A DNA stretch of 64,000 nt, taken from the NCBI GenBank assembly GCA_016744705.1, contig JADGDU010000023.1, positions 1-64,000 of the forward strand. Reading direction: 5' to 3'. How positions within the stretch are numbered: the stretch's first letter is position 1; each line of letters opens with the position of its first letter. This document shows positions 45,656 to 54,461 of the stretch, piece after piece. A model generated the notes under the pieces. That model was not told where the DNA came from and did no database searches. It saw only the letters and a list, made by a program, of their open reading frames with translations. This DNA comes from Candidatus Krumholzibacteriia bacterium. Its GTDB lineage: Bacteria; Krumholzibacteriota; Krumholzibacteriia; LZORAL124-64-63. A program made the position numbers and the translations under genes.

Positions 45656-46234
45656 ATGACCAGAAATGAAAGATCATCCAGAGAGATGGAAGCGCAACAA
45701 CTAGTCAGCCTAACTCTCAGTGGTTCAAAGAATTACACAACAACCCCACCAGCCAGATGGTTGTTGGTAGACACCCACGAACAACGTGTTTTTCTGGTCC
45801 GGGAAAGCACCGTTATTATCCAATGGCCCGTGTCCACAGCCGAGGTGGGATTGGACAACCGTGAAAACTCGGGTGGGACTCCCCCGGGATGGCACCGCGT
45901 GGCCCAAAAAATAGGTGCCCGAGCGCCTCTCGGAACTGTATTTGAAAGCCGGGAACCCACAGGAGAAATCTGGTATTCTACCTGGAACAAAGACGCAGAC
46001 TTGCAGCAAAGTGACCTGATTCTCAGCCGCATCCTTATTCTTGACGGCCTCGAACCTGGAATAAACCAGGGCCCAGGCCTCGACAGTCGGCAACGGTACA
46101 TTTACGTTCACGGCACCAACCAGGAAGATCTGATTGGGCAACCCGTCAGTGGCGGTTGTGTGCGCATGATCAACCAAAACATCATCGATCTTTTCGACCA
46201 GATTGAAGAAGGAGATCTCCTTGTCATCGTTTGA
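45656..46234 (+). CDS. L,D-transpeptidase (YkuD), no visible signal peptide
   Basis: Protein of 192 residues with a YkuD catalytic domain. It opens at ARWLLVDTHEQRVFLVRES, and the active site is HGTNQ followed by SGGCVRM, a form of the usual SHGC motif in which glycine replaces the histidine next to the catalytic Cys. No signal peptide or membrane segment is visible, odd for an enzyme that cross-links peptidoglycan outside the membrane. An ATG at 45686 is an alternative start. It overlaps the MurC-like gene downstream by 14 bases, which supports a peptidoglycan role. Confidence 0.82.
   Translation: MTRNERSSREMEAQQLVSLTLSGSKNYTTTPPARWLLVDTHEQRVFLVRESTVIIQWPVSTAEVGLDNRENSGGTPPGWHRVAQKIGARAPLGTVFESREPTGEIWYSTWNKDADLQQSDLILSRILILDGLEPGINQGPGLDSRQRYIYVHGTNQEDLIGQPVSGGCVRMINQNIIDLFDQIEEGDLLVIV
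46209..46214 (+). promoter_or_regulatory. Ribosome-binding site deciding a TTG start
   Basis: AAGGAG lies six bases before the in-frame TTG at 46221, inside the transpeptidase gene. The TTG at 46203 lies before this site, so the later TTG is the better start for the Mur ligase. Confidence 0.6.
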
Positions 46235-47669
46235 TCCCACCACCAAAACCACCGAAGACACCTGGCTTCACTTTGCCGGTGTCGCTGGCAGTGGCATGAG
46301 CGCCCTGGCCCAATTCCATGCTTTCGGAGGCGGTTTAACCACCGGCAGCGACCGCAGCTTCGATGAAGGCGGACGCCAGGATATTCGGCGTAAATTGGAA
46401 GGCCTGGGAGTGATCATCGTGCCCCAGGATGGTAGCTACGTGAAGGCCGGAGGCACGGGCCGCCAATGTGACGCCTTAGTGGTCAGCACCGCTGTGGAGG
46501 AGAAAGTTCCCGATGTACAAGCCGCCAGGCAATCAGAGATCCCCATCCTGCATCGCAGCGAACTGCTGGCCCATTATGTGAGTTCTCACCAAACCATTGC
46601 CATCACCGGCACCAGCGGCAAGAGCACAACCACCGCCATGGTCTACTCCCTTCTGCGCGGATGTGGCCGAAACCCCGCGCTGCTGACCGGCGGTGCTGTC
46701 AGTGAGCTTATAGAAGAAGGCCACATCGGCAACGCCTTCTCGCCCTGCTCCAGCAGCGGCACCCAAAACACCTTACTGGTCATCGAAGCCGATGAAAGTG
46801 ATGGCAGCGTGGTGCGATATCACCCCTGGGCGGGAGTGGTTTTGAATTTGGGACTCGACCACAAACAACCCGCAGAAATTATGGCCATGTTCCGCACTTT
46901 TAAAACCAACACCCAAGGTCCTTTTATTGTGGGTGACCAGGAAGCTTTGCAGGAATTGAATCAGTCGGCTGTGATGTTCGGCCTGGAGCCATCTGGCCAT
47001 ACCGTCGACCTCTTGGCTGAGAACATCAAACTGGACTCCAGAGGCTCCACTTTCAATCTGGGCCAGGTGGAATTTCGCCTGCCAGTGCCTGGCCGGCACA
47101 ATGTTGAAAATGCCACCGCTGCCCTGCTGGCCTGCCTGCAGGTGGGTCTGGAATTGCCTGAGATGGTGGAGGCCTTGGCCGCATTTCGTGGTGTTCAACG
47201 CAGATACCAATGGGTGGGACGCGCCGCGGGTGTGGATGTCATCGATGATTTCGCCCACAACCCCGATAAAATTGAAGCCGCTCTGGCCACAGCACGCCAA
47301 GGCAATGAAGGCCGTATCCTGGCTGTCTTTCAGCCCCATGGCTTTGGGCCCACAAGGTTTCTGAAAGAGGCCCTCATCAAAACCTTCAGCCAGCATTTGC
47401 GTGCTCAGGATATCCTTTGGATGCCTGAAATCTTTTTTGCAGGAGGGACGGTATCCCGGGATATTTCTTCAGGAGATTTGACGGCCGCTGTGGTTGAAAA
47501 CGGACGTGACGCCCGCTTTGCCCCCGCGCGTCAAAGCATTCCCCAAATGCTGGCTCAGGAAGCCAAACCGGGTGATATTATCCTGGTCATGGGGGCACGC
47601 GATCCCTCGTTGACAGAATTCTGCGAAAGCATTGTTCAGAAATTGGGACTAGAGAAGAAGTCGTCCTGA
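46221..47669 (+). CDS. Mur ligase family protein (MurC/Mpl-like)
   Basis: ATP-dependent ligase of 482 residues. The N-terminal UDP-binding domain has HFAGVAGSGMSALAQ, the central domain the P-loop TGTSGKSTTT and the EADESD/DH pair, and the C-terminal domain DDFAHNPDKI and FQPHGFGPTR. This is the order of MurC and Mpl, which join L-alanine or a peptide to UDP-MurNAc. I cannot separate these by sequence; the context with an L,D-transpeptidase would suit peptide recycling (Mpl). The start is a TTG after AAGGAG, within the transpeptidase gene. It ends directly beside the convergent REC-GGDEF gene. Confidence 0.88.
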   Translation: MSSFDPTTKTTEDTWLHFAGVAGSGMSALAQFHAFGGGLTTGSDRSFDEGGRQDIRRKLEGLGVIIVPQDGSYVKAGGTGRQCDALVVSTAVEEKVPDVQAARQSEIPILHRSELLAHYVSSHQTIAITGTSGKSTTTAMVYSLLRGCGRNPALLTGGAVSELIEEGHIGNAFSPCSSSGTQNTLLVIEADESDGSVVRYHPWAGVVLNLGLDHKQPAEIMAMFRTFKTNTQGPFIVGDQEALQELNQSAVMFGLEPSGHTVDLLAENIKLDSRGSTFNLGQVEFRLPVPGRHNVENATAALLACLQVGLELPEMVEALAAFRGVQRRYQWVGRAAGVDVIDDFAHNPDKIEAALATARQGNEGRILAVFQPHGFGPTRFLKEALIKTFSQHLRAQDILWMPEIFFAGGTVSRDISSGDLTAAVVENGRDARFAPARQSIPQMLAQEAKPGDIILVMGARDPSLTEFCESIVQKLGLEKKSS

Positions 47670-48647
47670 TCAGACAAGGACACCCAGGCTGCGTTTGTCC
47701 ATAAAGAGATTACTGCCGGTGATTTCCTTGGCTGCGTGTTTGACTTCGGCACAGGCCGTGGCCACTTCCACATAACGAGTGAATTGGCGCCGTTTGATAG
47801 CCAGACCACCCATGGAAATGGAAACCAGGGGGAATTTCTGAATGTTTCCGTTGCGGTCCGGTGCCACGATACCATGCTGTTTCCGGTCTTCTTCGTTGTA
47901 AAAACGGGGAGCTCCGGAATCGAACTTTCGCACGATGGCGGCCCCTACCTTTTCCATCTGGTCCAGCGGAACCATCAAGACAAAGTCATCGCCACCGATG
48001 TGACCCAGGAAACCGTCACCACCACATTCATCCTGCATGGCTTCCTGCAAAACTTCCGCAGTGAACATCAGAACATCATCCCCGGCACTGAAGCCGTAGG
48101 CATCGTTGTAACTTTTAAAATAATCCAAATCCGTATAAATCAGCCCCATGTCTAATTCGCAATCAATGCAATCCTGGATCATTTCCATGATGGTATTGTT
48201 GCCCGGCAGGTGGGTTAAGGGATTGGAATCGATGGCCACTTCCCGCAAACGTTCCACCTCCACCAAAAGGTTGTGCAAGTGGATGTGAGTGCGCACTCTC
48301 GCCAGGAATTCACTCAGGTGACAGGGCACTACAAGATAGTCCACCGCACCCACGGCATAGCTCCGGGCAATGGCAGCATCTTCCCGTTTGTGCGTGGTGA
48401 AAATTACCGGAACGTTCAAAAGGCGAGGGTCGGTTTTGATTTGCTCGCAAAGGGCAAAGCCATCCATGCCGGGAGTGTCTGCGGCTATGAGAAATAAGTC
48501 AGGCAAGCCCGCTTCCAAAAGGAAGAGAGCCTCTTCTCCCGATACGGCGGTGATCATTTCGTAACCCTGGGATGCCAAAGTCGAAGCATGAACTTGTCGT
48601 TCTTGCTTCGAAGGATTGACCACCAGGATTCGCGAATTGTTGATCAT
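47670..48647 (-). CDS. REC-GGDEF response regulator, degenerate features
   Basis: Protein of 325 residues: receiver domain (about 1-125) and GGDEF domain (about 150-320). The receiver keeps the aspartate in ADTPGMDG, but the usual KP is VP (DYLVVPCH), so phosphate signalling may be altered. The GGDEF domain has the LPGNNTI entry, TDLDYFKSYND with the metal aspartate, and GGDDF in place of GGDEF. Diguanylate cyclase activity is therefore possible but not certain. It is the last gene of a kinase-regulator operon; its ATG overlaps the response regulator stop. Confidence 0.85.
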   Translation of the reverse strand: MINNSRILVVNPSKQERQVHASTLASQGYEMITAVSGEEALFLLEAGLPDLFLIAADTPGMDGFALCEQIKTDPRLLNVPVIFTTHKREDAAIARSYAVGAVDYLVVPCHLSEFLARVRTHIHLHNLLVEVERLREVAIDSNPLTHLPGNNTIMEMIQDCIDCELDMGLIYTDLDYFKSYNDAYGFSAGDDVLMFTAEVLQEAMQDECGGDGFLGHIGGDDFVLMVPLDQMEKVGAAIVRKFDSGAPRFYNEEDRKQHGIVAPDRNGNIQKFPLVSISMGGLAIKRRQFTRYVEVATACAEVKHAAKEITGSNLFMDKRSLGVLV

Positions 48648-49030
48648 GACTCTCGCACACACTCCGTTCCCATCAATTCGTCAACGGCTTCCAAGAGCTG
48701 TTGTCTGTCCACCGGTTTGGTAAAGGTATGTTTTACTCCAAACCGCCGGGCCCAGTTCAGATAGTCATCTGGATTGATGCGACCGCCTCCACTGATGGCA
48801 ATGATTTTTACTGCCGGATCACCGCCGCGCAATTCCATGATGGTTTCAATGCCTTCTTTTTCAGGCATGACGATATCAGTGATCACCAAATCAATGGTGG
48901 CTGGATCGTACAGACGCACCGCCTGCACGCCATCTTTAGCCTCCACCACCTCATGGCCAGCTCTTTCCAGGGTTAATTTGAGCATGTCCCGTACTTGGTG
49001 GTCATCATCCGCCAGAAGAATTTTTGGCAT
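48644..49030 (-). CDS. Single-domain response regulator (CheY-like)
   Basis: Receiver domain of 128 residues: LADDD acidic pocket, VITDIVMP phosphoacceptor aspartate, ISGGG and TFTKPVDRQQ lysine. No output domain, so it probably relays a signal to another protein. GGGAGC precedes the ATG of MPKILLADD, one base after the hybrid kinase stop. It overlaps the REC-GGDEF gene by four bases and may relay phosphate between the kinase and that regulator. Confidence 0.93.
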   Translation of the reverse strand: MPKILLADDDHQVRDMLKLTLERAGHEVVEAKDGVQAVRLYDPATIDLVITDIVMPEKEGIETIMELRGGDPAVKIIAISGGGRINPDDYLNWARRFGVKHTFTKPVDRQQLLEAVDELMGTECVRES

Positions 49031-49031
49031 T

Positions 49032-51443
49032 TTAAGCTCCCTTGATGGGGATTGCCTGATTGTTGATCTCACACAACAAATCAGATAGTTCTTTTATTCG
49101 CAGAGGCTTGGAAAGGAAATGAGAGACGCCAGTATCTTGCAATTCGTTTTCCAGGCTTTCTTTACTGTAACCTGTAGACAATATGATCGGCAGTTCAGGC
49201 CGTATACTTGATAAAATTGCTGCCAATTCAAATCCCGTAATGCCCGGCATGGTTTGATCTGTGATCACCACATCGAAAGCGTCCGGATTTTCCTTGAAAA
49301 CTTTTAAAGCTTCCCGTCCATCGGTGAAACCTGTAACCTCGAACCCTCTTTTCTGTAATCCCCTTTCCACCACATTGATGATCATGAGTTCATCATCGAC
49401 AATCATCACCCGTCCAAGGTGCTGACTCTGGTCAGGGGCAGAGACTTCGGCACGGGTATCGAGCGCCACAGGAACACTGGGTTGGGCAGCCACCGGGAAG
49501 AACATGGTGAAACAACTTCCTTTGTTGGGAGTGCTGTCCACAAAAATACGACCCTCATGATTCCGCACTATGCCATGCACCGAAGCCAGGCCCAGCCCGG
49601 TTCCTTCATCTGGCTTTTTGGTGGTGTAGTAAGGCTCAAAAATCCTACTCAAGACATCGGCATCCATACCCTTGCCCGTATCCGAAACCTTCAAACACAA
49701 ATATTCACCAGGCAGGACTCCCAGAATGTCCTCCGGAGTGTCTTCCTTGATGGAGACAGGTTTCAACTGAAGCTTAAGAAGGCCTCCACCGCTTCTCATG
49801 GCGTGGGCCGCGTTGGTGCATAAGTTCAAAACAACTTGGTGTATCTGCCCTTCATCCAGCAAAATCTCGGGACAGTCTTCAGCCAGATCCAATTTAATGT
49901 CGATGGTTGTGGGCAAACTGGCTCGGGTCAGATCCATGACCTCAGTGAGGATGGGCCCCAGGGGACAAATATTCATTTCTCTTTCAGCCCGCTGGCCAAA
50001 AGTCATCATTTTCGCCACCAGCGCCGTGCCTCGGTCTCCGGCTTTGATAATCTCCGTCATGGGCAGGTGAGCGGGATGGTCTTCGGGGATATCATCCATG
50101 GCCAATTGGCTATTGCCCAACAAGGCGTAGAGAATGTTATTAAAATCGTGGGCAATGCCACCGGCCAACGCACCGATGGCCTCCAGCTTCTGTCCCTGCC
50201 GCAAGCGTTCTTCAAGCTTCAACTCGCTGGTGATGTCGTGCTTGACTCCCACAAAATGAGTGATGATTCCACTGGAGTCACGCACTGGTGAGATGGATGT
50301 CACTTCCCAATACTCTTCACCTGATTTTTTGCGGTTGATCATACGGCCCTTCCACGTTTCACCTCTGCGAATGGTGGACCACATCTGACGATAGAAGCTC
50401 TCATCATGTTTGGAACTTTTCAAAATCCGGGGATTGGCACCCAGAACTTCTTTGGCCGAATAACCGGTCAGTTTTGAAAAGGCAGGGTTCGTGTACTGGA
50501 TAAAACCGGAAGAATTAGTGATGAGAATGGAATCGGCCGTTTGTTCGATGGCTGTCTCCAGCCTCTCACGCTCTTTTTCCACAACCTGACGCCTGGTGAT
50601 ATCTCGGCATGTCAGGAAAAATGCCATTTGCCCCTGCCAGATGCCTTCTTTTATCAACACTTCCACCGGCATCAGGTGGCCGTCGTTTTTTATCAACCGG
50701 CTTTGATTGGAAATGTTGCCTGTAACATGGGTGGGGCCATGGCCACGGCATTTATTCAAAAACTGAATTCCGCCGGGAAGCAATGCATCCAGGCCCTCAT
50801 CTCTATCCTCAATTCCTACACTTGATAAATTCGAATCCAGGATTCGGCCGTCTGAATCCACAATGATCAATGGGTCATCCAAAGCCGCAAACACCCCATC
50901 CATATTCAATTGGGACTGAGCCAAACTATTGTTCAGTTCCAGCACTTCCAGGCACTGAGCAAAAAAGTTTAGCGTTTGCCCAATGGAGCCCAAAAACCGT
51001 TTATCATATTCTTCAGGGCTGCTGGAAGCAAAACCGAAAGCACCCACCAGCTTGTTCCCTGATTTCAAGGGTAAAACGACCACTTGCTGGAATCCAGACC
51101 TCTGAAATACGGCAGAAGCTTCAGGCCAGATCTCAGTCCATCCCTGAGCCACGGCCTGTCCCAGTCTTAAGTGGGTGGCCACCATCGTATTCGAATTGAA
51201 AGAACCCAGGACATGTTTGATGACTCCCGCGCCACCGGCCAGGCTTTCAAGCCTCCATTGATCCGCACGAGGTTCGCAAGTCCACAGCCATGCACAATCG
51301 AATTTGAGAAATTCCCGACAGGCTCTGGTCAGACTTTCCGCCAAGGCCGTCCTGTTTTGACCATCGCAGACTGCCTGGTTGATTGTTTCTTGTATCCGCA
51401 GCAAACTTGAAGGATCCGCTGCGCCATGTTTCTCAAAGGCCAT
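49032..51443 (-). CDS. Hybrid sensor histidine kinase (GAF-PAS-PAS-HK-REC)
   Basis: Protein of 803 residues, apparently soluble. Order: GAF-like domain (about 15-165), PAS (about 185-290), PAS (about 300-415, TNPAFSKLTGYS), HisKA with the phosphorylated histidine in GIAHDFNNIL near 440, HATPase (NLCTNAAHAM, DTGKGM, GTGLGL), and a C-terminal receiver with VITDQTMPG and SKPLR. With no membrane helix it senses an internal signal. First gene of an operon with a CheY-like regulator and a REC-GGDEF protein. The ATG of MAFEKHG is preferred to a GTG two codons earlier. Confidence 0.93.
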   Translation of the reverse strand: MAFEKHGAADPSSLLRIQETINQAVCDGQNRTALAESLTRACREFLKFDCAWLWTCEPRADQWRLESLAGGAGVIKHVLGSFNSNTMVATHLRLGQAVAQGWTEIWPEASAVFQRSGFQQVVVLPLKSGNKLVGAFGFASSSPEEYDKRFLGSIGQTLNFFAQCLEVLELNNSLAQSQLNMDGVFAALDDPLIIVDSDGRILDSNLSSVGIEDRDEGLDALLPGGIQFLNKCRGHGPTHVTGNISNQSRLIKNDGHLMPVEVLIKEGIWQGQMAFFLTCRDITRRQVVEKERERLETAIEQTADSILITNSSGFIQYTNPAFSKLTGYSAKEVLGANPRILKSSKHDESFYRQMWSTIRRGETWKGRMINRKKSGEEYWEVTSISPVRDSSGIITHFVGVKHDITSELKLEERLRQGQKLEAIGALAGGIAHDFNNILYALLGNSQLAMDDIPEDHPAHLPMTEIIKAGDRGTALVAKMMTFGQRAEREMNICPLGPILTEVMDLTRASLPTTIDIKLDLAEDCPEILLDEGQIHQVVLNLCTNAAHAMRSGGGLLKLQLKPVSIKEDTPEDILGVLPGEYLCLKVSDTGKGMDADVLSRIFEPYYTTKKPDEGTGLGLASVHGIVRNHEGRIFVDSTPNKGSCFTMFFPVAAQPSVPVALDTRAEVSAPDQSQHLGRVMIVDDELMIINVVERGLQKRGFEVTGFTDGREALKVFKENPDAFDVVITDQTMPGITGFELAAILSSIRPELPIILSTGYSKESLENELQDTGVSHFLSKPLRIKELSDLLCEINNQAIPIKGA

Positions 51444-51573
51444 CGCCACTCATTTCCGGATAAAGAGCCACTAATTTTTCCAAAATTGGTCCAATCCCAC
51501 TTTTCCCAAAGGCTCTTGTGATGTATCGTCAGCTTTCAGCGCCAATAAAGAAAAACCTAAAAGGAATTTCAAA

Positions 51574-52806
51574 ATGCCCAAAATATTGCATGTCTTGTCC
51601 CAACGCCCCGCTCTCACCGGCAGTGGTATCACTCTCGATGCCGTGGTTCGCCAGGCGGACCAGGCCCTTTGGCAACAAGCCGCAGTGGTGGGCATTCCGG
51701 CTGCAGATGAGACTCCATCTGTGGGACTTTTGCCCCGCCAAAACATTCATCCGGTACGTTTTGGTAAAACCGGCCCCGGCTCCCCGTTTGCAAATTTGGA
51801 TTTTCCTGTGCCCGGCATGAGCGACGTGATGCCCTATCCAAGCACTGTCTGGTCCACCCTGAGCTCAAAAGAATTGGTCGCTTATCGACAAGTGTGGAAG
51901 GCCCATCTGGAGCAGGTCATTTATAAATTTCAACCAGACGTGATCCACTCTCACCATATTTGGCTGGTCAGTTCCCTGCTGAAAGACATCGCCCCTTCTC
52001 TCCCTGTGGTCACCACCTGCCACGCCACGGGCTTGCGGCAGCTGAAACTTTGTCCCCACCTGGCTGATGAAGTGATTGCCGGCTGCCGGCGCAATGATCA
52101 TTTTCTGGTGCTGCACCAAGACCATGCTCTCCAACTGGAAAAAACCCTGGGCATTGAAAAGCAAAGAATCACTGTGACCGGAGTGGGCTACAGGGAGGAG
52201 ATTTTCCACCGCCCAACGCCAGAAGAAAAGATCACGCCTCAGGATTTGTTATATGTGGGAAAATTCAGTCATGCCAAGGGACTGCCCTGGTTATTGGATG
52301 CTTTCAAAGACCTGCAAAGACAATTCCCCCATCTGAAGTTGCACATTGCAGGCGGCGGCTCCGGACCCGAAGCTGAATCTCTCCGAACCCGTATGCAGGA
52401 AATGGCACCTGCTGTGGTCATGCATGGCCTCTTGGATCAGAAGAGCCTCGCCCAACTCATGCAGCGTTGCCGTGTCTGTATCCTGCCTTCATTCTACGAA
52501 GGAGTCCCCTTGGTGCTGGTAGAAGCCGCAGCTTGTGGATGCCGTTTGGTTTCCACCCAACTGCCGGGAGTAGTGGAACAAATAGCCCCCGTGTTGGAGG
52601 AAGCGCTGGATTTGGTTCCCTTGCCACGCTTGCATCAGGTGGACCAACCCCATGCGGATGATTTGCCGCTCTTCAAAACCCAGTTGGTGGCCGCCATGCA
52701 AAACAGCTTGCAGGCACCTCCACCGGCAGAACTAAATTTGAATTCTTTCACCTGGAACGCTGTCTTTAAAAAAGTAGAATCAATCTGGGAAAGTGTTTCA
52801 CTATAA
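51574..52806 (+). CDS. Glycosyltransferase, GT4 family
   Basis: Retaining GT-B glycosyltransferase of 410 residues. It shows DVIHSHHIWLVSSL in the N-terminal Rossmann domain, the nucleotide-binding LLYVGKFSHAKGLPWLL and, in the C-terminal domain, the E-x7-E motif (FYEGVPLVLVEAAACG). Such enzymes transfer sugars in polysaccharide or glycolipid synthesis; donor and acceptor are unknown. AAAGGA lies eight bases before the ATG. No other glycan gene is adjacent; it sits between kinase genes. Confidence 0.92.
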   Translation: MPKILHVLSQRPALTGSGITLDAVVRQADQALWQQAAVVGIPAADETPSVGLLPRQNIHPVRFGKTGPGSPFANLDFPVPGMSDVMPYPSTVWSTLSSKELVAYRQVWKAHLEQVIYKFQPDVIHSHHIWLVSSLLKDIAPSLPVVTTCHATGLRQLKLCPHLADEVIAGCRRNDHFLVLHQDHALQLEKTLGIEKQRITVTGVGYREEIFHRPTPEEKITPQDLLYVGKFSHAKGLPWLLDAFKDLQRQFPHLKLHIAGGGSGPEAESLRTRMQEMAPAVVMHGLLDQKSLAQLMQRCRVCILPSFYEGVPLVLVEAAACGCRLVSTQLPGVVEQIAPVLEEALDLVPLPRLHQVDQPHADDLPLFKTQLVAAMQNSLQAPPPAELNLNSFTWNAVFKKVESIWESVSL

Positions 52807-52902
52807 AGATTTACAGATAAACCTTACTCCACTTTTGTGAGAAACTGACGATACCTACCTAGTCTTTGAAAATAGCATAAATCCAAAACTTCGAGGTATT
52901 TG

Positions 52903-53907
52903 ATGACTGTACTCGCCCCTGTCGTCGATAATAAATTGCCAGATATACGGCAGAATTTGCACGCTATTCGCCAACAGCGCCTGCTGCTGACCCAATCGCC
53001 AATTTTTGAAAAACTTTGTCACAGTTTCCCCAAGCCGGTGGTAATTCTGAATCGCACCCGGCAAGTGGTGTGGGCCAACAAGCAGACAGTGACCCTGGTG
53101 GGCATCGATTCCGACAACCAATTGCGCGGTTCACGCCTGGCAGATTTCATCAACAATCCCCAGATGATTTCCGGCTCCGAACAAGACCCATTTGAAGTGG
53201 ATGATGAAATATTTTTTATGGTGATCCTGGAAGATTCCCGGTCACTATTCCAACGCCAAAGCCTGGAACGAACCTTCTTTCACGATCTTTTGAATACCGC
53301 TGGTGGCATGCAGGGTTTGACCGGAATTTTGCAGGAGGCCACCGATGACGAGCTCCCACAGCTCAAGGATTCCGTGCAGAATATGGCCGATCAGTTGGTA
53401 GAGGAAATTCTCAGCCAAAGAGATTTGTTGGCTGCAGAAATGGGCCAGTTAAAGGCCCACATCCAACCCCTGGCCAGCGTAGAAGTGGTCTCTTCAGTCA
53501 TCAGCAGTTACCAATCCCACAGCAGCACCGGGCCCCGGGATATTTTATGGGCCCCAGAGGCGGCAAAATTCACCTTCCACAGCGACCCCACTTTGATCAA
53601 AAGAGTCTTGGGAAACATGGTGAAAAATGCTCTGGAAGCGACAAACAGGTCAGATAAAGTGACCATCAATTGTGGCCAGAAGGGCGCAGAGAGCTGGTTC
53701 TCAGTTCACAATCCAGGCGCCATTCCCCTGGAAGTTCAACCGCAACTTTTCAACCAGTCCTTTTCCACTAAAGGCAATGGCCGGGGAACAGGAACCTTCA
53801 GCATGCAGCTCTTCACTGAAAAATACCTCAACGGCCGCATCAGTTTTAATTCCAATGCGGCCGCCGGTACAACATTCACTATTCATCTGCCTATTGGCGG
53901 CCCTTGA
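52903..53907 (+). CDS. PAS-type sensor histidine kinase, atypical
   Basis: Protein of 334 residues without membrane helices. A PAS-like domain (about 40-120, KPVVILNRTRQVVWANKQ) is followed by a divergent HisKA segment (ERTFFHDLLNTAGGM) and an ATPase domain with NMVKNALEAT (N box), VHNPGAIP, and STKGNGRGTG. The classic DxGxG box is replaced by NPGA, as in CitA/DcuS-like kinases. No response regulator gene is adjacent. The ATG follows GAGGT; a TTG one codon earlier is less likely. Its end overlaps the convergent gene by 17 bases. Confidence 0.87.
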   Translation: MTVLAPVVDNKLPDIRQNLHAIRQQRLLLTQSPIFEKLCHSFPKPVVILNRTRQVVWANKQTVTLVGIDSDNQLRGSRLADFINNPQMISGSEQDPFEVDDEIFFMVILEDSRSLFQRQSLERTFFHDLLNTAGGMQGLTGILQEATDDELPQLKDSVQNMADQLVEEILSQRDLLAAEMGQLKAHIQPLASVEVVSSVISSYQSHSSTGPRDILWAPEAAKFTFHSDPTLIKRVLGNMVKNALEATNRSDKVTINCGQKGAESWFSVHNPGAIPLEVQPQLFNQSFSTKGNGRGTGTFSMQLFTEKYLNGRISFNSNAAAGTTFTIHLPIGGP

Positions 53908-54427
53908 ACACCAACCAGCCACCCAGACCAATGAGTCCCACAGGCCACCAGCTTTCGATCCACTCCAGGGAGACGTCGAAGTTCAGATCCAGCAGAATCA
54001 GAATGCCGGCGATGACCAGCAGAATTCCCACCGGCTTATTCCCGCTCACCTTGGGCATTTCAAAATCCGGTGGAGTATCGCCACCTTCCAAGCCATCCAG
54101 AACTCGATTGTAATTGGCAGCCCGGCGGTTGGCATCAATCAGATTGAATATCCAAAAGAAGGCCAGCATGGGGCCAAAAAATGGCGCCATCACGTCATGG
54201 CTGAGAATGAGAATGGTCAGGGCCATGACCATCACATAAGTGAAGCCCAACTGATAGTAGCCTACATAAGCTTGTCCCAGACCCGGAAAAAGCGAAAGCA
54301 GGGTGGCCAGGCCCGGGGATTTGTAGGGCAAATTCGGGTTACGAACTTTGCGTCCGGCTGCGTAGACCCTGTCTTCCACTGAAGAATACTGTTGCTGGCT
54401 TTCCTGGTTGTGTTGTTTGTTGTTCAT
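53891..54427 (-). CDS. Membrane protein with TM2-like and LiaI/LiaF-like helices
   Basis: Protein of 178 residues with four membrane segments. The first pair (SPGLATLLSLFPGLGQAYVGYYQLGF) is a TM2-like hairpin, and the last pair (KPVGILLVIAGILILLDLNF... WWPVGLIGLGGWLVF) matches the LiaI/LiaF-like TM region (DUF5668). Such proteins often occur with envelope-stress regulators. It lies 34 bases downstream of the anti-sigma gene, so it probably belongs to the sigma/anti-sigma operon. Confidence 0.8.
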   Translation of the reverse strand: MNNKQHNQESQQQYSSVEDRVYAAGRKVRNPNLPYKSPGLATLLSLFPGLGQAYVGYYQLGFTYVMVMALTILILSHDVMAPFFGPMLAFFWIFNLIDANRRAANYNRVLDGLEGGDTPPDFEMPKVSGNKPVGILLVIAGILILLDLNFDVSLEWIESWWPVGLIGLGGWLVFKGRQ

Positions 54428-54461
54428 GATCTTACCTTTCTATGGTTCCTGATGATCCCGA

